Shown: positions 24,525-33,095, counted from the first letter of the stretch. The stretch is DNA of 64,000 nt from Clostridia bacterium (GCA_900768525.1 CAAGDF010000003.1:1-64000); one strand, 5' to 3'. Notes: a model not told the origin generated them from the sequence alone. Made by a program: numbers and translations.

Positions 24525-26274
24525 TTAAACCTTCCTCCTCGTCGATTTTTTGCAGTTTTACCGTTTCGGCGTATTGCGGGCAAGTTGCAAGCAGCTCGTC
24601 ATGCGTGCCGGAACGCAGCACTTTGCCGTTTTCAAGGTAAACTATCATATCCGCACCCGCTATGGTGGAGATTCTGTGCGAAAGCAAAATAGTGGTTTTG
24701 TCGCGCCGTATGCTATCAAGATTTTTCAAAAACGTATGCTCGGTGTCGGTGTCAACCGCGGAAAGCGAATCGTCAAGAATGAGCACGGCTGCGTTTTTAA
24801 GCAGCGCGCGCGCAATGGAAATTCTTTGCTTTTGCCCGCCCGAAACGGTTACGCCGCGTTCGCCTAAAACGGTGTCGTAACCCTCGGTAAATTCCGAAAT
24901 ATCGTCGTTTACCACCGAAAGCGTTGCCGCTTGTATAATCTCTTCTCGCGTAAAATTGCCCGTAGAAAAGGCAATATTGTTGGCGATTGTATCGCTGAAC
25001 AAAAAATTGTCCTGCGGAACGTACGCCACGTTCGCCCGTACCGACTTAACTGTCAGTACGTTCACGTCCTTGCCGTCGATAAACATACATCCGTCGGGTA
25101 TCTCGTACAAGCGCAAAATAAGGTCGGCGATTGTGGTTTTGCCTGCACCCGTGCGCCCGGTAATGCCCACCATGCTGCCCGCGGGTATTTTAAAACTGAC
25201 GTTTTCGAGCACGGGGGCGTCGCCGTCGGGGTAGGCGAAAGTGAGATTTTTAAATTCGATTTCGCCCCTCGCTTGGGTTAAGTCGAACGCTCCGTCTTTG
25301 TCTTTAATAATATGTTTTTCGTCGAGCAGTTTGCTCACGCGCGCAAGCGATGCTTTTCCGCGGGAGTGCATGTCGATAAGCTCGGAAAGCGCGATTATCG
25401 GCCAGACGATAGAGGTAAAATAGCCGAGGAATTCTACAAGCTGCCCCGCGTCGAACGTTTTGTTATACACGAGATAACCGCCGTAACCGATTATTACGCA
25501 AACCACCGATTCCACGAATAAGTCTACGAAAATGTTCAGCGTGGCCGAAAGTTTTGCGTATTCCACGTTGATTTCTTCGTTTTCTTTGTTAAGTTTTTTA
25601 AAGCGCAGCAGTTCTTTGCCTTCTTTTACGAACGCTTTTATTACCGAAAGCCCCGAAAAACTCTCCTGCGCAAAGTCGGACAGCCGCGAGTATTTTTGCT
25701 GCCGCTTATCCCATTTTTCAGAAATGCTTTTGCCTATCGTAACGCCGCAAATAAACAAAAATACCATCGGTATAAGTGAGAAAAGGGTGAGATAAATATT
25801 CATTCTTGCCATTTTTATTATGGCAAGCACGCCTATCAGCATCGCGTCCACAAACATCAGTATGCCCGAGCCGAAGCAGTCCTCCAGCGTTTCGAGGTCG
25901 TTCGTGTAGTAAGCCATAAGGTCGCCGACTTTGTTCACCTGATAAAACTCCTGCGAAAGATCCTTGCATTTGTCGAAGAGCCTTCTGCGAAGGTCGGATT
26001 CCATTCGTATGGAGGAGCCGAACAGGCAAATACGCCATAAAAATCGCCCCGCAACGAGTACGAGAATAATCGTAAGCATCGGCAAACAAATTTTTTCAAG
26101 CAGGTAGTCGAGCGTAAAGTTTTCTATTTTGCCGTTCAGCGCGTTTACAACAATGCGGTAAATTTCGGGTATTTTCAGCTGAAAATAGTCAACGAGCGCA
26201 AGTGCCATAGCGCCCAGAAGAAGCATATGAAGATAGCGCAGGTAATACCTGTTTATGTGTTTTCCGAAAATCAT
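24517..26274 (-). CDS. ABC exporter half-transporter, degenerate NBD
   Basis: This 585-aa half transporter has six helices followed by an ABC domain: Walker A GRTGAGKTT, signature VSGGQ and Walker B VLILDDSLSAVD. The catalytic Glu after Walker B is replaced by Asp, marking a non-hydrolytic site, as in the degenerate subunits of heterodimeric exporters. The H-loop SHRIS is retained. It is first in a two-gene operon transcribed from 26376-26404 and overlaps its partner, implying coupled synthesis and 1:1 assembly. Confidence 0.9.
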   Translation of the reverse strand: MIFGKHINRYYLRYLHMLLLGAMALALVDYFQLKIPEIYRIVVNALNGKIENFTLDYLLEKICLPMLTIILVLVAGRFLWRICLFGSSIRMESDLRRRLFDKCKDLSQEFYQVNKVGDLMAYYTNDLETLEDCFGSGILMFVDAMLIGVLAIIKMARMNIYLTLFSLIPMVFLFICGVTIGKSISEKWDKRQQKYSRLSDFAQESFSGLSVIKAFVKEGKELLRFKKLNKENEEINVEYAKLSATLNIFVDLFVESVVCVIIGYGGYLVYNKTFDAGQLVEFLGYFTSIVWPIIALSELIDMHSRGKASLARVSKLLDEKHIIKDKDGAFDLTQARGEIEFKNLTFAYPDGDAPVLENVSFKIPAGSMVGITGRTGAGKTTIADLILRLYEIPDGCMFIDGKDVNVLTVKSVRANVAYVPQDNFLFSDTIANNIAFSTGNFTREEIIQAATLSVVNDDISEFTEGYDTVLGERGVTVSGGQKQRISIARALLKNAAVLILDDSLSAVDTDTEHTFLKNLDSIRRDKTTILLSHRISTIAGADMIVYLENGKVLRSGTHDELLATCPQYAETVKLQKIDEEEGLNA

Positions 26275-26353
26275 AAAGCCTCCTTTGTGCGTTAAAATCA
26301 GTGCGTTTGTCGACCAAATTGCCTGATTGTTGCGGTTTGTTCTATCGAAGTTG

Positions 26354-26404
26354 AAAATATCTAAGTATTTTATGTATTATATATGATGAACTATAAAGTG
26401 TCAA
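26354..26404 (-). promoter_or_regulatory. promoter of the ABC exporter operon with possible operator
   Basis: TTGACA (26399-26404) and TATAAT (26376-26381) on the minus strand are 17 bp apart. Downstream, AAATA-TCTAAG-TATTT (26355-26370) is an inverted repeat near the start site. It is only 46 bp from the divergent ECF promoter. Confidence 0.8.
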
Positions 26405-26450
26405 GAAATATCCGCGAGAAAACACAGTTTTGCGTTTTTTTGCTCTTTTA

Positions 26451-26479
26451 TTGACAAACTTTGCGAAAGTAACTATAAT
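26451..26479 (+). promoter_or_regulatory. promoter of the ECF sigma operon
   Basis: TTGACA and TATAAT with a 17-bp spacer. The leader that follows can pair GTTTGCT (near 26506) with AGCAAAC (near 26552) just before the ribosome site, which could dampen translation. Confidence 0.85.
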
Positions 26480-26574
26480 AATAAAAAAAATGTCAGGAAA
26501 AATGTCGTTTGCTGCGTATTATTGTTGTCCGGCATGCGGATAAACGATGTAAGAGCAAACGCAGAAGGTAAATT

Positions 26575-27105
26575 ATGGGCGAGGGCGAATTGGCGTACAA
26601 GAGATATATCGATGGCGACGACTCGTCTTTTGAAGAGGTCGTCCGCATTTATCGTGCCGAAGTAACCGCTTACGCGCTCAGTATCGTCCGCAACAGGTTT
26701 GCCGCGGAGGACGTTGCCGCCGACGTTTTTTGTTACGTCGTGTGCCACAAGAAAAAGTATAATTTTTCCGTTCCGCTTAAATATTATTTGCTAATGATTT
26801 GCAAATCGCGCGCGCTCGATTATTATCGGCGGGAGAAGAAATATATACCGCTCGACGAGGCGATAAATGTCGAAAGCGAGCGCGACAACGTTGTCGAAAT
26901 GATTGTTAAAGACGAACGCAAAAGTGCCGTTTATCGTGCTATAGGCGGACTTCCTGCCGAAATGCGCTCGGCTGTTTACCTCTTTTACTTTGAAGAAATG
27001 AGTTACGACGACGTTGCGAAAATAATGAAGATAAACAAAAAGAAAGTCGATAATTTGCTGTATGCGGCAAAACAAAAATTAAAAAAGGAGCTGTGCGATT
27101 TATGA
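26575..27105 (+). CDS. ECF-type RNA polymerase sigma factor
   Basis: The 176-aa protein is a group-4 sigma factor. Region 2 spans the first half (FEEVVRIYRAEVTAYALSIVRNRFAAEDVAADVF then KYYLLMICKSRALDYYRREKK). Region 4 (LPAEMRSAVYLFYFEEMSYDDVAKIMKINKKKVDNLLYAAKQKLK) provides -35 recognition. It has no region 1 or 3. It overlaps the next gene by ATGA, the usual arrangement for a sigma and its regulator. The operon is driven by a sigma-A-like promoter, so autoregulation is not evident. Confidence 0.88.
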   Translation: MGEGELAYKRYIDGDDSSFEEVVRIYRAEVTAYALSIVRNRFAAEDVAADVFCYVVCHKKKYNFSVPLKYYLLMICKSRALDYYRREKKYIPLDEAINVESERDNVVEMIVKDERKSAVYRAIGGLPAEMRSAVYLFYFEEMSYDDVAKIMKINKKKVDNLLYAAKQKLKKELCDL

Positions 27106-27617
27106 AAAAGGACAAGATAACGCCAACGAATACGGATGCAAAAATTTTGTCCGACGGTGAATTTACCGCCGAAGTTTTTGCGCGCGCAAAACGTAAGAAA
27201 GCTGCTTTTCGTAAAAAGGTCGCTGGTGCAATAGCGACCGTATGCGCGGCATGTTTTGTTTTTACGGGTATCGGTATAGGCATAAGTTCGGCGGCGGGCG
27301 GCAATAAAGCCGATGCTGCGCCGGGCAGGCGTGACGATAGTTTTATTTCGGGTTATAACGATTACGCCATAGTAGACGGAAATTACGTTTTCTTACCGCC
27401 CGAAGAGAGTAATCGTTTAAGGGCGATTATCGATGCGGCTTCAAAAAACGGCGAAAGTATAGTAGAGGACGGTGTAAACGACGACTATTGTTTTGCCGTT
27501 ATGATCGACGGCGTTCGGTATATGTTTTTTAAAGACGGCGTGTCTTTTAAAAACACCGTCGTAAAAAGCAAAAACGTCGGCAATATCGCCAAAAGCGTAT
27601 TAAAAGGCGGGCTATAA
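27102..27617 (+). CDS. single-pass membrane protein, putative anti-sigma factor
   Basis: This 171-aa protein has a charged cytoplasmic N-terminus (about 1-40), one hydrophobic segment (AGAIATVCAACFVFTGIGIGI, about 42-62) and an external domain of about 105 residues with FISGYNDYAIVDGNYVFLPPEE and a YMFFKDG region. I know no family match. The ATGA overlap with the ECF gene and the topology suggest an anti-sigma factor. The ATG at 27102 is used rather than a GTG three codons earlier. Its stop codon TAA is contributed by a dispersed-repeat copy. Confidence 0.6.
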   Translation: MKKDKITPTNTDAKILSDGEFTAEVFARAKRKKAAFRKKVAGAIATVCAACFVFTGIGIGISSAAGGNKADAAPGRRDDSFISGYNDYAIVDGNYVFLPPEESNRLRAIIDAASKNGESIVEDGVNDDYCFAVMIDGVRYMFFKDGVSFKNTVVKSKNVGNIAKSVLKGGL

Positions 27618-27630
27618 GTCGATTATTGCC
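27607..27630 (-). repeat. dispersed repeat copy 6 (class A), contains a stop codon
   Basis: The minus strand reads GGCAATAATCGACTTATAGCCCGCC. The + strand CTATAA within it supplies the last Leu codon and stop of the upstream membrane protein gene. Confidence 0.8.
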
Positions 27631-27675
27631 ACTTTTGCGGCATAAACGTATATTTAATTACAAACCTGATAAATC

Positions 27676-27697
27676 GCGCTATAAGTCAATTATCGCA
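27676..27697 (-). repeat. dispersed repeat copy 7 (class A, one change)
   Basis: The minus strand reads TGCGATAATTGACTTATAGC. It lies 50 bp from copy 6 in the same orientation, in the gap between convergent genes. Confidence 0.75.
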
Positions 27698-27710
27698 ACA
27701 TTTTATATAA

Positions 27711-27746
27711 AACAAAAAGCCGTCGGGTAATCTTCCCGACGGCTTT
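27711..27746. terminator. terminator between the putative anti-sigma gene and spoVG
   Basis: GCCGTCGGG-TAATCTT-CCCGACGGC (27719-27743) with AAAAA on the left and TTT on the right. The minus-strand T-run (TTTTTGTTTT) is the stronger, serving spoVG. Confidence 0.88.
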
Positions 27747-27763
27747 AGCTTTTTAAAAAGCGA

Positions 27764-28030
27764 TTATGCGTTTGCAGTCTCTTTTTCGTACGCCGCCATT
27801 ACTGCGGAAATAAGTGCGTTACGCGCTTCTGCGTTGATGGGGTGAGCGATATCTCTGTATTCGCCGTCCTGAGTTTTGCGAGAGGGCATTGCAACGAAGC
27901 AACCGTCGGTTCCTTCAACGATTTTTATATCGTGAATAGCGATAGCGTCGTCTAAAGTTATCGAAGCAACCGCTTTAAGTTTACTGTCTTCTTTTTGTAC
28001 CATCCTGATTCTTACGTCTGTAATGTTCAT
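27764..28030 (-). CDS. spoVG: SpoVG family RNA/DNA-binding regulator
   Basis: SpoVG is a small nucleic-acid-binding regulator of septation, sporulation and envelope genes in Bacillota. The 88-aa sequence starts MNITDVRIRMVQKEDSKLKAVASITLDDAIAIHDIKIVEG and includes FVAMPSRKTQDGEYRDIAHPINAEAR, the family core. AAGGCGG precedes the ATG. It is transcribed alone between promoter 28094-28122 and a terminator. Confidence 0.96.
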   Translation of the reverse strand: MNITDVRIRMVQKEDSKLKAVASITLDDAIAIHDIKIVEGTDGCFVAMPSRKTQDGEYRDIAHPINAEARNALISAVMAAYEKETANA

Positions 28031-28093
28031 TTTTTTACCGCCTTATTATGTATTTTTTGCCGCTCAATGGTAGTCTGCGGCTTTGTGATTTAT

Positions 28094-28122
28094 ATAATAC
28101 TATAAAACGAAACAAATTTCAA
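28094..28122 (-). promoter_or_regulatory. spoVG promoter
   Basis: On the minus strand TTGAAA (28117-28122) and TATTAT (28094-28099) have a 17-bp spacer. Confidence 0.7.
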
Positions 28123-28218
28123 TAGTTTTTTTAAAAAAATATCTCAAAAATTAAAATTTTTATATACTTTTGACCCAAAAAAAGATAAATTCGGCAAAAA
28201 TGCGTCATATCATGAAGT

Positions 28219-29580
28219 ATGGACAGCGTTTTTTGCGATTATAAGGTACAGTTTAAAGTGTTTTTTGTCGGTATCGGCGGAATAAGTATGTCCGCGCTTG
28301 CCGTCATGTTAAAGGAAAAGGGTTTTATCGTGTCGGGGTACGATAAAAATGAAAGCGAAACCACCGTTCGCCTTGAAAAACTCGGTATCCCGGTAAACCG
28401 CCCGAACGATTTGGAAGAGTGTGATATCGCGGTCGTATCGTCCGCGATTGCCGATGACGATCCCATAAAGGTTCGCCTTGTCGGAATGAAAAAAGCGGTT
28501 GTTTCGCGCGGGTGGCTGCTTGCGCGCCTTGCCGAATGTTACCCTATGTCGGTAGGAGTTGCGGGCACGCACGGCAAAACCACATGCGTTTGCATACTTG
28601 CGCATATTTTAAAATGTGCGGGCAAGCATTTTACTTTGCACGTCGGCGGGGAAGACAGCCTTTTCGGCAACGCATACAGTTCGGGCGACGAACTGTTTTT
28701 GACCGAAGTGTGTGAATATAAGCGGAATATCGCGCATTTTTCGCCCGATATCGGCGTGGTTTTAAACATAGACGACGATCACGAGGAAAGTTACGGTTCT
28801 TTCGAGAATATCGTAAGCGAGTTCAACGAGTTTTTAAGCCGCGGCAGGACGGCGATAGTTAATTACGACGATGATAATCTTAATAAGTCGGGTGCGGTAA
28901 CTTTTTCATATTCAAATACCGCAGCCGACTATTACGCAGGCGATATAAAGTTTGACGGCATAACTCTCGAATGTGCCGTTTTCGGACACGGAGCGCGACT
29001 TTTTGAAATTTCTACCGCGTTTTTGCGCCCGCACGACGCATATAACATTCTGGCTGCAACCGCAGTTGCGTGCGAACTCGGCATTGCTCCCGTCGATATC
29101 GGAAACGGCATAACCGATTTTCGCGGGGTTAAGCGCAGGAACGAATATTTAGGCGATTATTGCGGCAAACCCGTTTATGCCGATTACGCGCACCACCCGA
29201 AACAGGTAGAAACGGCGGTGAACGAATATAAAGAACGGTTCGGCGAAAACGTGCGTATATTGTTTCAGTCGCACACATATTCGCGTACGGCAAGACTTAT
29301 GGATGATTTTGTCCGCGCATTGTCGCCTTGCAAAAGCGTTAAACTTTTTGAAACTTATGCCGCGCGCGAAAAGTTCAACGAAGCGGGCAGTTATAAAAAG
29401 TTGGGCTATAAGCTCAAAAACGCAACATTATGCGACGGCGAAGAGGGTATTATAAACGCGTTCGAGGACGATAAAACCCAAGTGTCCGCATACGTTGTTT
29501 TAGGCGCGGGCGATTTATACGATAAAGTAAAATTTTTTTTGAAAGAAGAGCAACGCGGTGAAAAAACAAAAAAAATATAA
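28219..29580 (+). CDS. murC: UDP-N-acetylmuramate--L-alanine ligase
   Basis: MurC adds L-Ala to UDP-MurNAc in peptidoglycan precursor synthesis in the cytoplasm. The 453-aa protein has the UDP-binding N-domain FFVGIGGISMSALA, the ATP loop AGTHGKTT near residue 115, the central-domain NIDDDHEESYGSFENI and HPHDAYN-type residues (RPHDAYNILAA). The C-domain has YADYAHHPKQVETAV. The active-site His in AHHP is intact. Start choice is uncertain because no strong ribosome site is visible. It is not in a dcw cluster. Confidence 0.93.
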   Translation: MDSVFCDYKVQFKVFFVGIGGISMSALAVMLKEKGFIVSGYDKNESETTVRLEKLGIPVNRPNDLEECDIAVVSSAIADDDPIKVRLVGMKKAVVSRGWLLARLAECYPMSVGVAGTHGKTTCVCILAHILKCAGKHFTLHVGGEDSLFGNAYSSGDELFLTEVCEYKRNIAHFSPDIGVVLNIDDDHEESYGSFENIVSEFNEFLSRGRTAIVNYDDDNLNKSGAVTFSYSNTAADYYAGDIKFDGITLECAVFGHGARLFEISTAFLRPHDAYNILAATAVACELGIAPVDIGNGITDFRGVKRRNEYLGDYCGKPVYADYAHHPKQVETAVNEYKERFGENVRILFQSHTYSRTARLMDDFVRALSPCKSVKLFETYAAREKFNEAGSYKKLGYKLKNATLCDGEEGIINAFEDDKTQVSAYVVLGAGDLYDKVKFFLKEEQRGEKTKKI

Positions 29581-29731
29581 AAATTCGTTAGGAGTTTTTG
29601 TCGGTTCGGCGTATTATAATCGTAGAAATTTTAAGGGCGGAAAACAAGACCGCATAAGCGACGTTATGTTGAAATGCGAATTTGTCGGCGTTACCTTAAA
29701 TGACTATCTCGCAAGCGGTATAGATTTATAA
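29558..29731 (+). CDS. small ORF overlapping murC (57 aa)
   Basis: A GTG-initiated frame of 57 codons starts inside the last 23 bp of murC in another frame. It encodes a basic then mixed peptide with LGVFVGSAYYNRRNF and KCEFVGVTLNDYLASGIDL. AAGAAGAG lies about 8 bp upstream of the GTG, and the sequence after murC keeps the regional codon style (GTC GGC, GCG). I recognise no family. It could be a real coupled small protein or chance. Confidence 0.45.
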   Translation: MKKQKKYKNSLGVFVGSAYYNRRNFKGGKQDRISDVMLKCEFVGVTLNDYLASGIDL

Positions 29732-29756
29732 AACGTTTGCGAAAAAGGAGATAAAC

Positions 29757-31274
29757 ATGAAAAGAACACTTTTCACGATTGTAAGTTTTATGCTTGCGGT
29801 TTGTATGTTGCAAGGCTGCAGTCCGGCTAAAAACGGTGACGGTTTGTTTTACAACCCGAGCATGGGTTATTATGACGAGGCAGAAGCACCTTCGTATTCG
29901 TACGACGAAGTGAAAGAAAACGGCTTTACCGTTGCCGCAGTAAAGAACTCTTCTACTTTTTCGCTCGATCGCAATACGACGGGGTATTCGATAGCAAGGC
30001 GGCAGATAAACGGCGGTATGAAAATCTCTGCGGATTCGGTAAGAGTGGAAGAATACGTCAACTATTTTTCATATAGCTATCCCGAACCGACGGACGGCAA
30101 GCCGCTTGCGATATCGGGCAAACTGTTCGATTGTCCATGGAATGCGGAAAATAAATTGTTCACGGTCGGCGTATCGGCAAAGCAGATTGATTTTACCGAT
30201 AAAAAGCAAAACAACCTCGTGTTCCTGATCGACGTTTCCGGTTCGATGTTCGGTTCGGACAGACTGGGTTTGATTCAGAATGCCTTCACCATGCTGGCGA
30301 ACAATCTTGCCGATAACGACGTTGTTTCGATAGTAACTTATGCCGGTTCGACAAAGGTAGTTGCCGAGGGCTTGAACGGCACCCAAAAATCGCAGATCTG
30401 CAACGTTTTGCAGGATTTATCCGCGAGCGGCTCGACGGCCGGTGCGTCGGGTATTCAGCTTGCCTATAAGGTCGCCGAAAAGTATTTTATACAGGGCGGC
30501 AATAACCGTGTTATGCTTGCAACCGACGGCGATTTCAACGTGGGTATTAGCAATAAGAACCAGCTGAACGAATTTATTTCGGCAAAGCGCGACACCGGCA
30601 TTTATCTGAGCGTATTCGGCGTAGGAATGGGCAACACGCGCGACGACATCATGGAAACCCTCGCTAAAAACGGTAACGGAAACTACGGCTATCTCGACAG
30701 CCTTACCGAGGCTCGCAAACTGCTCGTAACCGAGATGGGCGGTACTTTGGAAACCGTTGCCAAGGACGCTAAAATAAACGTAACGTTCAACGCCGACAAA
30801 GTGGAAAAATTCCGTCTTATCGGGTACGAAAACAAAATGATGTCGGAAGATGATTTTAACGACGAAAACAAGGATGCGGGTGAAATCGGTTCGGGGCATA
30901 CGGTAACCGCCGTTTACGAAATCAAACTCAAAGACGGCACGGCGGCAAATGCCGTAAACGAAACGCTTGCCGAATTTGCTTCCGCTAAGATCAAGTGCAA
31001 AGATCCCGACTCGAACGAAAATATAGAGATCTACAAATCTTTTGACTTCGATTTGTATACGGCAACGCCCGACGAGGACGGCGCGTTCATCGCAAGCGTT
31101 ACCGAGTTCGGTCTTTTGCTCAGGGAGTCGCAGTACAAGGGCACGGCTTCATGGCAAGGTTTGTTATCGCGCCTGACTAACCTTACTTCGGTAAACGGCG
31201 CAAATGCCGACGAGTTCAGAGCCGAGTTTTTGGAATTAGTAAAAAAGGCTCGGACGATTTATTCTGCGCAGTAA
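29757..31274 (+). CDS. VWA-domain surface lipoprotein (YfbK-like)
   Basis: This 505-aa protein has a lipoprotein signal (LQGC, lipidated Cys near 21) and an N-terminal VWF-associated region (RVEEYVNYFSYSYPEP). It has a von Willebrand A domain with MIDAS residues DVSGSM, a Thr-bearing loop and TDGDFN. The C-terminal DUF3520-type region ends in FGLLLRESQYKGTASW. This matches the YfbK-like group of unknown function. It is anchored outside the membrane and metal-dependent adhesion or scaffolding is plausible. AAGGAG lies 7 bp before the ATG. Confidence 0.85.
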   Translation: MKRTLFTIVSFMLAVCMLQGCSPAKNGDGLFYNPSMGYYDEAEAPSYSYDEVKENGFTVAAVKNSSTFSLDRNTTGYSIARRQINGGMKISADSVRVEEYVNYFSYSYPEPTDGKPLAISGKLFDCPWNAENKLFTVGVSAKQIDFTDKKQNNLVFLIDVSGSMFGSDRLGLIQNAFTMLANNLADNDVVSIVTYAGSTKVVAEGLNGTQKSQICNVLQDLSASGSTAGASGIQLAYKVAEKYFIQGGNNRVMLATDGDFNVGISNKNQLNEFISAKRDTGIYLSVFGVGMGNTRDDIMETLAKNGNGNYGYLDSLTEARKLLVTEMGGTLETVAKDAKINVTFNADKVEKFRLIGYENKMMSEDDFNDENKDAGEIGSGHTVTAVYEIKLKDGTAANAVNETLAEFASAKIKCKDPDSNENIEIYKSFDFDLYTATPDEDGAFIASVTEFGLLLRESQYKGTASWQGLLSRLTNLTSVNGANADEFRAEFLELVKKARTIYSAQ

Positions 31275-31285
31275 TTTTTCGGCTT

Positions 31286-31319
31286 GCCCGACTTGTCGGG
31301 CTATAACGTTTGATTATTT
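31286..31319 (-). repeat. degenerate dispersed-repeat relic with hairpin
   Basis: GCCCGAC-TT-GTCGGGC (31286-31301) is followed by CTATAACGTTTGATTATT. Read on the minus strand, this resembles the repeat (AATAATC....TTATAGCCCGAC). Low similarity, listed as a possible decayed copy. Confidence 0.4.
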
Positions 31320-31320
31320 A

Positions 31321-31355
31321 ATGCTTGCGGGCAATAACGTTCGCAGGCATTTTTT
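31321..31355 (+). terminator. terminator after the VWA gene
   Basis: ATGCTTGCG and CGCAGGCAT pair with one G-T, followed by TTTTT. Confidence 0.8.
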
Positions 31356-31388
31356 ATGCTCGGTTTTTATACTCGGCGATTATTTATA

Positions 31389-31417
31389 TTGACTAAACGT
31401 GCGGGTGAGTATATAAT
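31389..31417 (+). promoter_or_regulatory. promoter of the CPBP protease gene
   Basis: TTGACT and TATAAT with 17-bp spacing, about 140 bp upstream of the coding start. Nothing else is recognised in the leader. Confidence 0.8.
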
Positions 31418-31554
31418 AATGCATGTAAAAATACGAAAAAATCGTATGGTTTTGGCGGGTAAAACTCGGCTTAAAACCGCCCGCGTTTTATAAAAATGCG
31501 TTGCGCAAATCAAAAGGGCGGTTACCTCGCTATATACGATTTAACGGTAAAAAT

Positions 31555-32505
31555 ATGAAAAAGTACGAAAATTATTTAATAACAGGCTTGGACGGCGGCA
31601 CGTTTTTCAGCGCGGCGATGCTTGTAAATCTCTTGCTGTCGCTCGTGTTGTCGCTTATTTTGCAACTGACGGGCGCAGCTGCGGACAGCGCGTTTTTAGA
31701 AAGTTACGGCTATACTTACTTAAACTTCCTCGTATCGCCCGTGGCTATTGCGGCAACGCTTTTTTACGCCCGCCAAAAATGCAAGCTGAATCTTGTCCGT
31801 TCGGTTTCGTCGAGTCGCGCGGGACTTAAATTCTACGGTATTGCCGCGCTTTTGTTCGTCGGCTCGATGGCGGGGCTTTCGGGGCTTAACACGCTGTTCG
31901 TGGAATGGCTCAATAAACTTGTGGGGTATACGCCGAAGTCGCTTAACATACCCGGTTCGGGGTTTGGCAACTTTTTGCTTTGCACTTTAATAATTTGCAT
32001 TATTCCCGCTTTTTTTGAAGAGCTTTTGTTCCGCGGCGTAGTGCTTAACGGCGTAAAACGGCTTGGAGACGTGTTTGCCGCGCTCGTTACGGGCGGATTG
32101 TTTTGCCTGTACCACCACAGCCCGCAGCAAACAATTTATCAGTTTATTTTAGGCGTGCTGTTCGGTTTGCTTGCAATAAAAAGCGGTTCTATAATTCCGT
32201 CGATGCTGTTCCACTTTCTCAACAATTTTTATATCATCGTCGGCTATTATATCTGGGGCGAAGAGTTGGCTTTGCCTACCGCCGCAACCGTAATAATTAT
32301 TATAGTCGGGCTTATCGTTCTTGCTCTTGGTCTTGTACTGCTTATTAAGAGCAAGAAACCCGAAGCCGAGGAAAATATTAAAAACGACTTTTTAAAAATT
32401 GCCGATAAGCACGAAGAAAGAAAAGCGTTTCTGATATCTTCCGCAGTCGGCGCGGCCGCTTGCATAGTGCTGTGGATTACCGAACTCGTCGCATACATAA
32501 GTTAG
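31555..32505 (+). CDS. CPBP family intramembrane metalloprotease
   Basis: The 316-aa polytopic protein belongs to the CPBP/Rce1-like (ABI) family. The signature motifs are FFEELLFRGVVL (EExxxR), CLYHHSPQQTIYQFILGVLFG and MLFHFLNNFY, supplying the Glu and His residues of the intramembrane site. About eight hydrophobic helices are visible. Family members process prenylated or pheromone-like peptides or give bacteriocin immunity. The role here is unknown. The ATG at 31555 is preferred to one 18 codons upstream because the membrane domain starts here. Confidence 0.85.
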   Translation: MKKYENYLITGLDGGTFFSAAMLVNLLLSLVLSLILQLTGAAADSAFLESYGYTYLNFLVSPVAIAATLFYARQKCKLNLVRSVSSSRAGLKFYGIAALLFVGSMAGLSGLNTLFVEWLNKLVGYTPKSLNIPGSGFGNFLLCTLIICIIPAFFEELLFRGVVLNGVKRLGDVFAALVTGGLFCLYHHSPQQTIYQFILGVLFGLLAIKSGSIIPSMLFHFLNNFYIIVGYYIWGEELALPTAATVIIIIVGLIVLALGLVLLIKSKKPEAEENIKNDFLKIADKHEERKAFLISSAVGAAACIVLWITELVAYIS

Positions 32506-32514
32506 CCGAAATAT

Positions 32515-32541
32515 GCGATAATCGACTTATAGGCGGGCTTT
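32515..32541 (+). repeat. dispersed repeat copy 8 (class A)
   Basis: GCGATAATCGACTTATAGGCGGGCTTTTT. It lies 9 bp after the CPBP stop codon and 68 bp from copy 9 in the same orientation. Confidence 0.9.
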
Positions 32542-32582
32542 TTAATAAAAACAAATAAGAACGAAAAAAAACAACCAAAAGC

Positions 32583-32610
32583 GCGATAATCGACTTATAG
32601 GCAGACTTTT
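32583..32610 (+). repeat. dispersed repeat copy 9 (class A)
   Basis: GCGATAATCGACTTATAGGC with AGACTTTT tail, 24 bp before the rlmH start. It forms a tandem pair with copy 8. The 40-bp sequence between them is A-rich and unrelated. Confidence 0.9.
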
Positions 32611-32633
32611 AATAAAAAGGGTATATTTTTGGT

Positions 32634-33095
32634 ATGTATAAAATCAATTTGGTGGTCGTTGGTAAAGTCAAAGAAAAGTATTTTGCAGACGCTGTTAAAG
32701 AGTACGAAAAGCGGCTTTCCCGTTTTTGCGAATTTAAAATTTACGAATGCAAGGAGTGCGGAGGTGAGGACGCTGCGCCCGAAGTCGCATTAAAAAAGGA
32801 GAGCGAGGAGATTCTGAAAAAACTCGGCGGTTACGTCTTTGTAATGGCAATCGAGGGTAAGCAATGCGACTCGGCTGCGTTTTCCGAAAAACTGCTTAAA
32901 ATAAAAGATACCGTCGGCGAAGCGACTTTTGTAATCGGCTCGTCCTACGGCATTTCGGACGGCGTAAAAGCCAAAGCCGACGAACTTATATCGTTTTCTA
33001 AAATGACTTTTCCGCACACGCTTTTCCGCGTGATGCTCACCGAGCAGATCTACCGCGCGTTTATGATCGGCGGCGGAGGGAAATATCACAAATAA
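32634..33095 (+). CDS. rlmH: 23S rRNA (pseudouridine(1915)-N(3))-methyltransferase
   Basis: RlmH, a SPOUT methyltransferase, modifies pseudouridine 1915 in helix 69 of 23S rRNA. The 153-aa sequence has NLVVVGKVKEKYFADAVKEYEKRL, the knot region FVIGSSYGISDGVKAKAD and the C-terminal HTLFRVMLTEQIYRAFMIGGGGKYHK. The last matches the family (usually ...GxPYHK). The dispersed repeat lies immediately upstream and no GGAGG-type site is seen. Confidence 0.95.
   Translation: MYKINLVVVGKVKEKYFADAVKEYEKRLSRFCEFKIYECKECGGEDAAPEVALKKESEEILKKLGGYVFVMAIEGKQCDSAAFSEKLLKIKDTVGEATFVIGSSYGISDGVKAKADELISFSKMTFPHTLFRVMLTEQIYRAFMIGGGGKYHK

Noticed and set aside
32515..32610. Tandem repeat pair as a CRISPR fragment
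   Set aside because: Only two units, unequal tails, an A-rich spacer, and the same unit is dispersed singly elsewhere; no cas genes.
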